Part shown: one piece after another, positions 19,016 through 27,569 of the stretch
Layout of the letters: each line of letters begins with the position of its first letter
How positions within the stretch are numbered: position 1 is the first letter of the stretch
Assembly: GCA_029865265.1 (NCBI GenBank)
Contig: JAOUHG010000032.1
Coordinates: 1 to 38,892, forward strand
Length of the DNA stretch: 38,892 nucleotides
Source of the DNA: Candidatus Krumholzibacteriia bacterium
Lineage (GTDB): Bacteria; Krumholzibacteriota; Krumholzibacteriia; WVZY01; JAKEHA01
Reading direction: 5' to 3'
Made by a program: the position numbers and the translations under genes
The notes under the pieces: generated by a model
The model's input: only the letters and a program-made list of their open reading frames with translations
Databases searched by the model: none
Told to the model about the DNA's origin: nothing

Positions 19016-19163
19016 TGGTTTCCGCCGTATTTGGGGTAAGGGGTTCGCTCGGCCAGGCGCGCCATGGACGCGCATACTCTACCCGCGCGACCCCCATTTT
19101 TCAAACGGAATCCACCCGGACCTCGCGGGAAGGAGCCGGACCCGGCCGAATAGGATTGACAGC

Positions 19164-20996
19164 ATGGCGCATTCGCCGAAACACTGGGCACGGCACTTGC
19201 GACAGGACCGGGCCGAGTCCATGAAGTACACGTACCAGGAGACCATTCCCGCGCAATTCGTCGCGTCTGTCGAATCATTCGACAAGCCGGACGCCTTCCG
19301 GCACAAACGCGACGGCGTCTGGGTGAACATCTCGCACCGCGAGGTCTACGAACGCGTCCGTGCGGTGTGTGCGGCGCTGCGCGCGGCACGGGTGGCGCGC
19401 GGTGACCGTGTCGCCATTCTTGCCGAAAACCGGATCGAGTGGGCGGTGACCGACCTCGCCATACTGTCCATGGGCGCGGTCACCATTCCCATCTATCCCA
19501 CGCTCATCCCTGCCCAGATCGAGTACATCCTGCGCGACGCGCAGGCGCGCATCGTGTTCGTCTCCACCGCCGAACAGGCGCAGAAGGTACGTGACATCCG
19601 CGCCCGCCTCCCCGTCCTGGAGCGAATCGTGGCCTTCGAGGCCGACGCGGCGGCGGACGGTGTCGACACGCTCGAAGCCGTGGTCGCCGCCGCACCGCCG
19701 CTGAGCGACGCCGATTACCGCGCGCTGATCGGCGGCGTGCGCTCCACCGACTGGGCCAGCATCATCTACACCTCCGGCACCACCGGCGAACCCAAGGGGA
19801 CGATCCTGTCGCACGGTAACTTCATGGCCAACATGCAGCAGTGCCTCGAGGTGTTCGATCTCGTGCCCACGGACACCAGCCTGTCCTTCCTGCCCCTGAG
19901 CCACGTCTTCGAGCGCTGCCCGGGCTTCTTCGTCATGATGACGGCGGGCGTGACCATCGCCTACGCGGAATCCATCGAGCGCGTTCCCGACAACCTGCGC
20001 GAGGTGCGCCCCACGGTGGTGTGCAGCGTGCCGCGCGTGTACGAGAAGATGTACGCGCGCATCCTCGATACCGTGGCCAAGGGCTCCCCGCTGCGCAAGC
20101 AGCTCTTCTGGTGGGCCGTGCGGGTGGGGCGTGCGTCGCTCGGCAAGCCGGGGGCCGGCGGACTGCGCCTGCGCATCGCGCACGCGCTGGTCTTCAAGAA
20201 GCTGCACGAGCGCGTGGGTGGCCGTCTGCGCTTCTTCATCTCGGGCAGCGCCCCGCTGGCGCAGGAGATCGCCGAGTTCTTCTGGGGCGCGGGCATTCCC
20301 ATCCTGGAGGGCTACGGGCTCACCGAGGCATCGCCGGTGCTGTCGGTCAACACGTTCGCGCAGCGCCGCTTCGGCAGCGTTGGACGCCCGCTGCCGGGGG
20401 TGGAAATCCACATCGCGGAAGACGGCGAGATCCTCGCCCGCGGCGCCAACATCATGCAGGGCTACTTCCAGAAACCCGGGGAGACCAACGAAGCCCTGGC
20501 CGGCGGCTGGTTCCACACCGGGGACATCGGACACATCGACGCGGACGGGTTCCTGTTTATCACCGACCGCAAGAAGGACCTGATCGCCACCGCGGGGGGC
20601 AAGAAGGTGGCGCCACAGCCCATCGAGGCGCGCTTCAAGCATAGCAAGTACGTCTCCGAGGCGGTCATGATCGGCGACCGGCGGCCGTTCATTTCGTTGC
20701 TCATCGTGCCCAACTTCGAACGCCTCGACGCGTGGGCGCGCGACACCGGCCTGGACCCCGACGACCGCGCGCGCCTGCTGGAGGCGCCGGACGTGCACAG
20801 GATCTACCAGCGCGTGGTGGACCAGGTGAACGAAGGGCTCGCGCAATTCGAGAGGATCAAGACCTTCACGCTGATCGATCGCGAGTTGACGGTCGACGAG
20901 GGCCACCTCACGCCGACGCTCAAGGTAAGAAGAAAGATCGTGGAAGAGGCGTTTCGCGAGCAGATCGAGGCCATGTACCGGCCAGGCACGCGCTGA
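19164..20996 (+). CDS. Long-chain acyl-CoA synthetase (AMP-forming)
   Basis: A 610-residue ANL-superfamily ligase that activates fatty acids to acyl-CoA via acyl-adenylate. Signatures are the P-loop 'IIYTSGTTGEPKGTILSH', 'GYGLTEASPV', 'HTGDIGHIDADGFL' and 'TDRKKDLIATAGGKKVAP' with the C-terminal catalytic Lys region. It most resembles FadD15-type enzymes. I chose the ATG at 19164 because AGGAT lies 8 bases upstream; the ATG at 19221 ('MKYTYQETIPAQF') is also possible and would remove only 19 residues with no domain loss. Its stop is 6 bases from the convergent outer-membrane barrel gene. Confidence 0.92.
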   Translation: MAHSPKHWARHLRQDRAESMKYTYQETIPAQFVASVESFDKPDAFRHKRDGVWVNISHREVYERVRAVCAALRAARVARGDRVAILAENRIEWAVTDLAILSMGAVTIPIYPTLIPAQIEYILRDAQARIVFVSTAEQAQKVRDIRARLPVLERIVAFEADAAADGVDTLEAVVAAAPPLSDADYRALIGGVRSTDWASIIYTSGTTGEPKGTILSHGNFMANMQQCLEVFDLVPTDTSLSFLPLSHVFERCPGFFVMMTAGVTIAYAESIERVPDNLREVRPTVVCSVPRVYEKMYARILDTVAKGSPLRKQLFWWAVRVGRASLGKPGAGGLRLRIAHALVFKKLHERVGGRLRFFISGSAPLAQEIAEFFWGAGIPILEGYGLTEASPVLSVNTFAQRRFGSVGRPLPGVEIHIAEDGEILARGANIMQGYFQKPGETNEALAGGWFHTGDIGHIDADGFLFITDRKKDLIATAGGKKVAPQPIEARFKHSKYVSEAVMIGDRRPFISLLIVPNFERLDAWARDTGLDPDDRARLLEAPDVHRIYQRVVDQVNEGLAQFERIKTFTLIDRELTVDEGHLTPTLKVRRKIVEEAFREQIEAMYRPGTR

Positions 20997-21002
20997 AGAG
21001 AA

Positions 21003-22598
21003 TCAAAAACGCCAGCTCAGGCTGGAATACAGCTGGTGATAGCCGGAATCGCCCTGCCCGTTGTGCTCCCCGGAAACATTCAGATACAGGCTCTGGCGCA
21101 GGCCGACGTCGACATTGGCGCCAAACCACGAGGTATGCACGTCCGGCGTGGTGGCTTCCTTGCCGAAATCGTCGCGCACGCCGCCGTAGATCTCCATCGC
21201 CCAGCGCGGCCCCACCTGCACGCCACCGCTCAGTGAGTGCATCCAGCCCTCGGTGCGTTCGTTGTCGTAGCGCGTCGAGCGCAGCCGGAAATCGATGTGC
21301 AGCGGCGTCACCCGGCTGGCCGAGAACAGGCCCACGTAGGACATGGCATCCCCCGCCGAACCGCCGCTGCTGGAGCGTGCCGAGACGCCGGCCCGGAAGC
21401 GCCTCGCAAAACGCACCCCCGCGCCTCCCCACACACCGCGCCGGTAGGAATCGTCGAAAAGCGTCTCGGGACTCACGTAGTCCCTGTAGACGAGCACGTT
21501 GCGCCGGTTGTCGTATCCCGCATCCAGGTCCAGCGAGGGCGTCAGCCGGTAACGTCCGGTGAGAAACGTGCTGGTGAGGGACGTGCCGGCGTTCTCCACC
21601 TCGGCGCGCCAGCCACGGTTGATGTCGATGTCCTGCTGCCCGAAGAGCGACAGGCGCGGGTTTGCATAGCGGCCCACCAGCGAGATGTACTCACGGTTGA
21701 TCTCGCCCAGTTGGTAGGAGCCGATGGCGGCTGCGCTGACTTCCCAGCGGGCCGCGGCCAGCGGCCGCGAGCGCATGCGCACGAAGCCGCCGTACTCGCG
21801 AATGTCGGTGGAGAATGAATAGTCGATGGGAGCCGGTTGCGCGCCCACGAAGGCGCCCACGCCCCAGCGCGCACGGTCGTACTCGGTCTGCACGCCGTCG
21901 AACGTGCTCACACTGGTTAGCGCCGACGAGAACTGCCGGCCCAGGGTGACGCGGAAGCGATCCCCCATCGTCCGCCACGCGCCGTTGAACCGGTACACGC
22001 GCGCCTCGCCATCGTTGTACTGGGTGCCGTCGGCCACCGTCTGATAGGTATGCCGTGCACGCACGTCCACCTGCAGATCGAAATTGGATCCATTGACGCC
22101 ACGCCCGTCCACGCGGACGTCCAGGGACGGTTGCGAGACGGTGCCGCCGTAGCCGCTCTGGTCGATGACGGTGAGGTAACGCACACCGATGCGGCCGCGC
22201 AACCCCATGCGGCGCATCCACGACTGCCCCGGCTTGGCGGCGGCGAACTCGATGGGCTGGCCCGACTCCACCGCCGCGGCCCCCACCGGCGGGGCCGTGT
22301 CGGGGCGGGGCGGAACCTCCACCGCCTCGTAGCGCACCGCGGCCCCCACCTCGAGGGCCTGCGCCCCCGTCTCGATGGCGCACGCGGCGCGGTGCGAGGA
22401 GACGTCGGTCACGCGCAGCACGGCAATCACCACACCACCCTTCACCACCTCGACGCGCGCGCCCTCCACGATGCCGTCCTCGCGGCCGGCATCGATATAG
22501 GCCGTGCTGCTGGTGAGATAGGTGATGCGATGGGGGGTGGCGGCGCGCACCGGCGCAACCATCCCCATCATCGCAAGCAACAGGCCCAGAACGCGCAT
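21003..22598 (-). CDS. Outer-membrane beta-barrel protein, candidate porin of the cytochrome conduit
   Basis: A 531-residue exported protein: signal peptide ('MRVLGLLLAMMGMVAPVRA'), a soluble region to about residue 125 with an SH3-like stretch ('GIVEGARVEVVKGGVVIAVL'), then alternating amphipathic strands ending in 'SSLSWRF'. A C-terminal Phe with alternating hydrophobics is the standard BAM recognition signal. I estimate 18 or more strands, enough for a large barrel of MtrB/porin type. It starts 3 bases after the stop of the 22-haem cytochrome gene with GGGAGAAG as ribosome site, so the two are surely cotranscribed. No CxxC motif like that at the MtrB N-terminus is seen. The function as electron-conduit sheath is inferred from context. 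Confidence 0.75.
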   Translation of the reverse strand: MRVLGLLLAMMGMVAPVRAATPHRITYLTSSTAYIDAGREDGIVEGARVEVVKGGVVIAVLRVTDVSSHRAACAIETGAQALEVGAAVRYEAVEVPPRPDTAPPVGAAAVESGQPIEFAAAKPGQSWMRRMGLRGRIGVRYLTVIDQSGYGGTVSQPSLDVRVDGRGVNGSNFDLQVDVRARHTYQTVADGTQYNDGEARVYRFNGAWRTMGDRFRVTLGRQFSSALTSVSTFDGVQTEYDRARWGVGAFVGAQPAPIDYSFSTDIREYGGFVRMRSRPLAAARWEVSAAAIGSYQLGEINREYISLVGRYANPRLSLFGQQDIDINRGWRAEVENAGTSLTSTFLTGRYRLTPSLDLDAGYDNRRNVLVYRDYVSPETLFDDSYRRGVWGGAGVRFARRFRAGVSARSSSGGSAGDAMSYVGLFSASRVTPLHIDFRLRSTRYDNERTEGWMHSLSGGVQVGPRWAMEIYGGVRDDFGKEATTPDVHTSWFGANVDVGLRQSLYLNVSGEHNGQGDSGYHQLYSSLSWRF

Positions 22599-22601
22599 CG
22601 G

Positions 22602-24353
22602 CTAGCTTCTCCCGTCCGGGTGGCAATCGTAGCAAGCGTTCGAGTCGTACGAGTAGCCGTTGCGCCCGCGGTGGTCGCCGTCGGTCTTGGCCTTGTCACT
22701 GTGCGGGTGGCACGAGAGACAGGTGAAGACCGCGTAGCTGGCCGCACTGGTGTGACACTCGTCGCACGTCCGCCACTGGCCGGCGTGCGTTCCGCTGTAG
22801 ATCGGGAACCACTGGGCGTGGTTGAACGTTGCGCCGTCCCAGCGCGTCGTCGTGTGACAGGGCTGGCAGTCGGTCGTGAACCCGGCCGCGGCGTGATTTG
22901 GATTGGTGGTACCGTTGTATTCCGACTGGTGACAGCCCACACACGCCGTCGGCGTCCCGGCGTAGGTGTTGTTGATGTGACAATCCGCGCACGCGGCGGA
23001 CAGGTGCGCGCCGGTGAGCGGGAAGGCAGTGGTCGCGTGGTTGAAACTCGCGCCCGCCCAGCTGGCCATACCGTGGCACTGCAGGCAATCGGTTGTCGGG
23101 TACCCGGCCGCGGCGTGGTTGGGGTTGGTGGTGCCGTCGTAGTCCGCCTGGTGGCAGGCGATGCACGCCTCGGGCGTGCCGGCATACACCCCGCCCGCGT
23201 GGCAGTCGTTGCACGCCACCGCCAGGTGCGCGCCCAGCAGCGGGAAGGCCGTGGTCGCGTGGTTGAAGGTGGCGCCGGTCCAGCGCGCGGTGGTGTGGCA
23301 CTGCAGGCAGTCGGTGGAGAACCCCGTCGCCACGTGGCCGGGGTCGGTGGTGTTGTTGAAGTCCGACTGGTGACAGGACACGCACGTCCCCGACAGCCCG
23401 GTGAACACATTGTTCAGGTGGCAATCGGAACATGGCAGCCCCACGTGGGCGCCGTTGATGGCGAATCCGGTGACGGCGTGGTTGAAGTCACCGCCGCTCC
23501 AGCTACGTGTGCCGTGGCAGTCTTCGCACGTGGTGGGCAGGCCCGCGCCGGCATGCTGGGGGTTGACGGTGCCGTCGTAGTCGCTCTGGTGACAGGACAC
23601 GCACGCGGTCGGCAGCCCCGTGAACACGCCCCCCACATGACAGTTCTCACAGGCGGTGCTGGCGTGCATGCCGGTCAACGGGAACGCCGTCTGGTTGTGA
23701 TCGAACCCGGCACGGTCCCACGACTGCTCGTTGTGGCAGCCGGTGCAATCCTGACTGTAGCCGGCGGCCGCATGGTTGGGACTGGTGGTTTCGTTGTAGT
23801 CCGACATGTGACAGGAGGCACAGTCCGCGGCGGTATTGACGTAGCTCAGTGAACCGGGCGCGGCCAGGCGGTGGCACATCTCGCAATCGAGCGTCTGGTG
23901 CGCACCCGCCAGCGGGAAGCGCGTCAAACGGTGCATGCGGATCTGGTCGTTGCGGTCGATGAAACTGCGCGTGCCGTGACAACGCGCGCAGTCGCTCCCC
24001 AGCTCCGCGTTGTGAACGTCGGCGTGGCAGTCCACGCAGGCGGTGGGCGCCATTTCGAAGTTGAGGCTGGTGTGGCACTGCGTGCAGGCCACCGAAGCGT
24101 GGGCGCCCTGCAACGGGACCCCAAACTTCTCGTGGTCGAACTTCTTGCTGATCTTGGCCGGCTTCCAGCCGTCCGCGCGGTGACAGAGCGAGCAGTCCTC
24201 CTTGTAGTCCCCGTGCGGGTTCTTCACGTGGGACTGTGCACGCGCCTGCGTCACCACCGTCAACGGGCCGTCCGAGCGCCCTGCGAGCAGCGGAAACACG
24301 GCCATGAAAGCGACAGCCAACAGCAAAAGAAACTTGTGATTGCGACTGTTCAT
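22602..24353 (-). CDS. 22-haem c-type cytochrome, exported, with tandem three-haem repeats
   Basis: A 583-residue exported cytochrome with 22 CxxCH haem-attachment motifs. The signal peptide is 'KFLLLLAVAFMAVFPLLAG'. Residues about 170-540 are five tandem units of about 73 residues, each with three CxxCH and three further conserved His ('NPxHA', 'FNHA', 'GAH'), just enough to give every haem a distal His. Typical unit elements are 'CVSCHQSDY', 'DCLQCH' and 'FPLTGAHLSAACADCH'. The ATG at 24353 has AGAGGTGG upstream and is preferred to a GTG at 24362. It follows the 20-haem cytochrome by 25 bases and is followed by the beta-barrel gene. The expected site is the periplasm or cell surface, with a long-range electron-transfer role. 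Confidence 0.93.
   Translation of the reverse strand: MNSRNHKFLLLLAVAFMAVFPLLAGRSDGPLTVVTQARAQSHVKNPHGDYKEDCSLCHRADGWKPAKISKKFDHEKFGVPLQGAHASVACTQCHTSLNFEMAPTACVDCHADVHNAELGSDCARCHGTRSFIDRNDQIRMHRLTRFPLAGAHQTLDCEMCHRLAAPGSLSYVNTAADCASCHMSDYNETTSPNHAAAGYSQDCTGCHNEQSWDRAGFDHNQTAFPLTGMHASTACENCHVGGVFTGLPTACVSCHQSDYDGTVNPQHAGAGLPTTCEDCHGTRSWSGGDFNHAVTGFAINGAHVGLPCSDCHLNNVFTGLSGTCVSCHQSDFNNTTDPGHVATGFSTDCLQCHTTARWTGATFNHATTAFPLLGAHLAVACNDCHAGGVYAGTPEACIACHQADYDGTTNPNHAAAGYPTTDCLQCHGMASWAGASFNHATTAFPLTGAHLSAACADCHINNTYAGTPTACVGCHQSEYNGTTNPNHAAAGFTTDCQPCHTTTRWDGATFNHAQWFPIYSGTHAGQWRTCDECHTSAASYAVFTCLSCHPHSDKAKTDGDHRGRNGYSYDSNACYDCHPDGRS
22735..23838 (-). repeat. Five in-frame tandem repeats of about 220 bp in the 22-haem cytochrome gene
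   Basis: Five head-to-tail units of about 219-222 bp each encode one three-haem module. The central units (about 22950-23390) are very similar at DNA level, for example the shared stretches around 23022-23042 and 23243-23263, which suggests recent duplication or gene conversion. The outer units are more diverged. Confidence 0.85.
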
Positions 24354-24378
24354 TGCGACCACCTCTAAACGACGACTC

Positions 24379-26145
24379 TCAAAGACGCTTCTGGAGGAGA
24401 TCTCCCTCAGCGTGACAACTCTCGCACCCGGCCGAGAGGGGCCGGTACAGGCTCATCTTCCTGCCCTCCGATGTCGTCACCACCGGATGGCACTTCGCAC
24501 ACGCAACATTGCGGTGCTTTCCTTCCAACTTGAACGACTTGACCTTCTGATGATCGAAGCCCGACGCCGGCACGAACCGGTTCTCATCGTGGCAACTGTC
24601 ACACGCGCCGCCGTCCTTGCGGGAATCAAACTGGATGCCGTGCGGCGTGGCGTGGCACTGGGCGCACGCACGCGCGTCGTTCTTCAGGGTCAGCGTTGCC
24701 TGGGCCGCCGCGACCTTCACCGTCATTCCCGCCAGCGGCTCGAGGTCCTTGTGGCACGCCACGCAGGGTGTGGCGCGGTGTGCGCCCTTCAACGGGAATG
24801 GCGTCTTCTGGTGCGCGGCGACATCGAAGGTCGACGGGCGGAACCTGTCGATCGTATGGCACGCGACGCAGTCGTCCTTGCGCTCCCGTTCGCCGCCTCC
24901 TGAAAAGCGTCCCTCGTGGGGGTCGCGGTGGCAGTCCACGCAACGGCCCGACTCCGGGTGCATCCACACCTTCGCGCTGCCTATTGCCTCCGCCACCAGT
25001 TCCGGTGGGCCCGAGGGCATGCGACCGTGGCAGTCCATGCACAGCGTGCGCAGGTGTGCGCCGCGCAGCGGGTACTTCGTCGTGGCGTGCTGTTCGACGG
25101 TGAACGTGCTGGGTTTGAACGCGTCCACGGTATGGCACGCCGCGCAGTCGATTGCTTTACCCGCGAGCATGGCCTGGCCGGCGTGCGCATCCTTGTGGCA
25201 GGCGCCGCAGGTACCGAAGGGCGGCTTCTTGCCCCACGCGGTCGTCTCGTCGTGACATTTCTCGCAGTTGAGCGCGGCATGCTTGCCGCGCAGCGGGTAG
25301 CGCGTGCGGTCGTGATTGAAGCGATCCCGGGAGATCACCTTGAATCCCGCCGTGACGTGGCAATCGACGCAGCGCGGCCCCAGCGCCCCCTTGTGCGGGT
25401 CGGCATGACAGGCGCTGCACTCGCCGTGCGGCAGCGGTTTGTACAACGGAATCACGCGCCCCTTTGCATCCTTCGCCAGGTTCAGCGTGGCAGCCTCGTG
25501 GCACTTCGCACACTCGACCTTGCCGTGCAGGCCGGTGAGCGGAAACGCCGTCTTGCCGTGATCGAAGCCCGGAACCGGCCGCCACCCCTTCTCAGAGTGG
25601 CAGCTCGCACAGTCGTTGCCCAGCGATCCGCGATGAATATCCTCGTGACACGAGACGCAACTGGCCTCCAGCCCCACCCAGGGAACCTCGCGCTTCACCT
25701 TGAGCAACCCCGCCATGCCGGGGCTCACGTGCGCGGCGGTATGGCACTTCTCGCACTTGAGGGTGGCGTGCTTGTCCTTGAGCGCCCAACCGGTGGTGGC
25801 GTGGTCGAACTTCTCCGGCGTCTTGCCGGGCCAGGCAATCAGGGCGAAGTCGCGTCCACCGTGATCGGGATGGCAGTGCGCGCAGTCCCTGGTTCCCTCG
25901 CGGCCGTGGAAACCCCTGCGCTGTTGCACCAGCAACGCGATTTCTTCGTGACATGCCATGCACCGACGGTCCATTTCGCCTTCGCCTTTGCCGTGACACT
26001 TGTTGCAGTCCATGTTGCCGTCGAATTCCGCGTGCGCCTTCGACAGGGGTCCGGGTGACACCTGGGCGCGCGCGGGCGACGCAAACGCAAGCACAAGGAC
26101 CAGCACCATCCCCGCCCGCGCACCGATCTCGGCGCGGTCAGGCAA
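24379..26145 (-). CDS. 20-haem c-type cytochrome, exported
   Basis: A 588-residue cytochrome with 20 CxxCH motifs spread from about residue 45 to the end ('CESCHAEGDLL'). The signal peptide contains 'AGMVLVLVLAFASPARA'. The module F-[DN]-H-x-x-T-x-[FY]-x-L-x-G-x-H...CxxCH recurs at least six times ('FDHGKTAFPLTGLH', 'FNHDRTRYPLRGKH', 'FDHQKVKSFKLEGKH'), shared with the 22-haem neighbour, so the two are distant paralogues. I chose TTG at 26145: AAGGAG lies 7 bases upstream and the start overlaps the flavoprotein stop by 8 bases. The ATG at 26109 would leave almost no n-region. Likely the periplasmic partner between inner membrane and surface. Confidence 0.9.
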   Translation of the reverse strand: MPDRAEIGARAGMVLVLVLAFASPARAQVSPGPLSKAHAEFDGNMDCNKCHGKGEGEMDRRCMACHEEIALLVQQRRGFHGREGTRDCAHCHPDHGGRDFALIAWPGKTPEKFDHATTGWALKDKHATLKCEKCHTAAHVSPGMAGLLKVKREVPWVGLEASCVSCHEDIHRGSLGNDCASCHSEKGWRPVPGFDHGKTAFPLTGLHGKVECAKCHEAATLNLAKDAKGRVIPLYKPLPHGECSACHADPHKGALGPRCVDCHVTAGFKVISRDRFNHDRTRYPLRGKHAALNCEKCHDETTAWGKKPPFGTCGACHKDAHAGQAMLAGKAIDCAACHTVDAFKPSTFTVEQHATTKYPLRGAHLRTLCMDCHGRMPSGPPELVAEAIGSAKVWMHPESGRCVDCHRDPHEGRFSGGGERERKDDCVACHTIDRFRPSTFDVAAHQKTPFPLKGAHRATPCVACHKDLEPLAGMTVKVAAAQATLTLKNDARACAQCHATPHGIQFDSRKDGGACDSCHDENRFVPASGFDHQKVKSFKLEGKHRNVACAKCHPVVTTSEGRKMSLYRPLSAGCESCHAEGDLLQKRL

Positions 26146-27556
26146 ACAACGTCTCCTTGGGAAGCGGCACATCCTTCTTCACGATCTGGATTCCAATCTG
26201 CTCCAGAAACTTGAACGGCGGCTCGCCGCCGATGCGCACCACCACGATGTCGTTGCGTACGATCTCTTCGCGTCCCTCCACCTCCAGCACGACCTCCCTC
26301 TCGTGAATCTCGCGGATCTGGCTCTTCAGCAGGAGGCGGATGACACCGCAGTGGACGGCTTCGTCCAGCAACTTGCGGTTGCGCTCCTTGACCCGCTGGA
26401 ACTCCGCGCTGCGGTAGCTCAACGTCACCGTGGTTCCCTTCTGGCGGGCCAGCCCGACCGCGGATTCCACCGCGCTGTCGCCGCCACCCACCACCAGCAT
26501 GTGCAGGCCCGCAAAGGACTCCATGTCCACCACGTCGTAGATGACCTTGGCGGCGTCCTCGCCGGCAACGCCCAGCTTGCGCGGGCTGCCGCGCCGCCCC
26601 ATGGCCAGCACCACGCGGCGCGTGCGGTACACCACGTCGGGCGTCGCCACATGGAGCACCGTACCCTCGCGCGCCACGTTGACCACGCGCTGTTCGGTGC
26701 GTACGTCGAGCCCGGTCTTGGCGATGATCTCCTCCCACACCTTCAGCAATTGCTCCTTGGTGGCGTCCGATACCCACAGGTTGCCGTAGAGCGGAACCGT
26801 CACCGGCTCGGCGAGGAGGAACTTGGCGCGCGGGTACTTGCGGATGGTGTCGGCCAGTGCACCGCGCTCCAGAACCACGTAACGCAACCCGCGCGATTTC
26901 GCCACCAGGCCCGCGGCCAGACCCGCGGGTCCGCTGCCCACGACCACCACGTCGTACACGCCCTCGTCCGCGGGCTTCTTCAGTGCGGCGAGGTCATCGG
27001 CTATGTGCTCCACCGCCACCGTGGCTTCGTTGATGGCATTCTTGATCAGTCCGCGGCCACCCAGTTCCCCCACCACGTACACGCCGCGCACGTTGCTCTC
27101 GAAGTCGGTGTCCACTTGCGGCACTTCCACCCGGTGCACGGAGTCACCGCGGGCCAGCACGATACCGCCCACCGGGCAGGCTTCGACGCACTTGCCGTGT
27201 CCCGTGCACAGGGCCACGTTCACCACCGCGAGTTTGCCGTCCATGCGGATGGCACCCGTTTCCGGACACACCGGAACGCACGCACCGCAACCGACACACA
27301 GGTCGGCGCGCACCACCGCGTGCGGCACGGACCCGTCGCGGTCTTCCTTCGTTTCGTCGACGGCCGCCGCGGAAACGACCTCGTAGAGTTGCATCGGAAC
27401 CTTGCACTTCGGGCAGCGCGTGGCACCCGGCGGTACCGTGGCCCGGCAGCGCGGACATACCATCGCCTTGGCGTCGCCACCGCGCGCCTTCATGTGTCGT
27501 ACCACGAAGAACACCGTTAGCATCGCGAAGGCGAGTATGGTGATAAGGTTGGTCAC
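26138..27556 (-). CDS. Membrane-anchored FeS/FAD pyridine-nucleotide oxidoreductase with unusual motif order
   Basis: A 472-residue protein, in order: a membrane helix (residues 3-19) followed by Arg/His/Lys, placing the rest in the cytoplasm; a zinc-ribbon-like pair CPRC (34-37) and CPKC (48-51); a ferredoxin domain with 'CVGCGACVPVCP' (87-98) and 'CTGHGKCVEACP' (117-128), where His120 replaces the usual second Cys; 'GVYVVGELGGRGLIKNAIN' (158-176), which looks like the FAD motif normally at the C-terminus of such flavoproteins; then 'VVVVGSGPAGLAAG' (203 on) and the NAD(P) motif 'LVVGGGDSAVESAVG'. No CxxC disulfide centre is present; it is nearest to YpdA/thioredoxin-reductase-like proteins. 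GTG 27556 has AGAGGA upstream and lies 13 bases after the cytochrome b stop. Confidence 0.85.
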   Translation of the reverse strand: MTNLITILAFAMLTVFFVVRHMKARGGDAKAMVCPRCRATVPPGATRCPKCKVPMQLYEVVSAAAVDETKEDRDGSVPHAVVRADLCVGCGACVPVCPETGAIRMDGKLAVVNVALCTGHGKCVEACPVGGIVLARGDSVHRVEVPQVDTDFESNVRGVYVVGELGGRGLIKNAINEATVAVEHIADDLAALKKPADEGVYDVVVVGSGPAGLAAGLVAKSRGLRYVVLERGALADTIRKYPRAKFLLAEPVTVPLYGNLWVSDATKEQLLKVWEEIIAKTGLDVRTEQRVVNVAREGTVLHVATPDVVYRTRRVVLAMGRRGSPRKLGVAGEDAAKVIYDVVDMESFAGLHMLVVGGGDSAVESAVGLARQKGTTVTLSYRSAEFQRVKERNRKLLDEAVHCGVIRLLLKSQIREIHEREVVLEVEGREEIVRNDIVVVRIGGEPPFKFLEQIGIQIVKKDVPLPKETLFA

Positions 27557-27569
27557 GGCCGTGAGTCCT

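Noticed and set aside
22735-23838. Regularly spaced repeats considered as a CRISPR-like array
   Set aside because: The period is about 220 bp, every unit is in frame inside a cytochrome gene and similarity runs through the whole unit, with no repeat-spacer structure.
22050-23852. 600-codon plus-strand open frame opposite the 22-haem cytochrome
   Set aside because: It arises from the repeated CxxCH-coding sequence on the other strand; the apparent repeats in its product merely mirror the haem modules.
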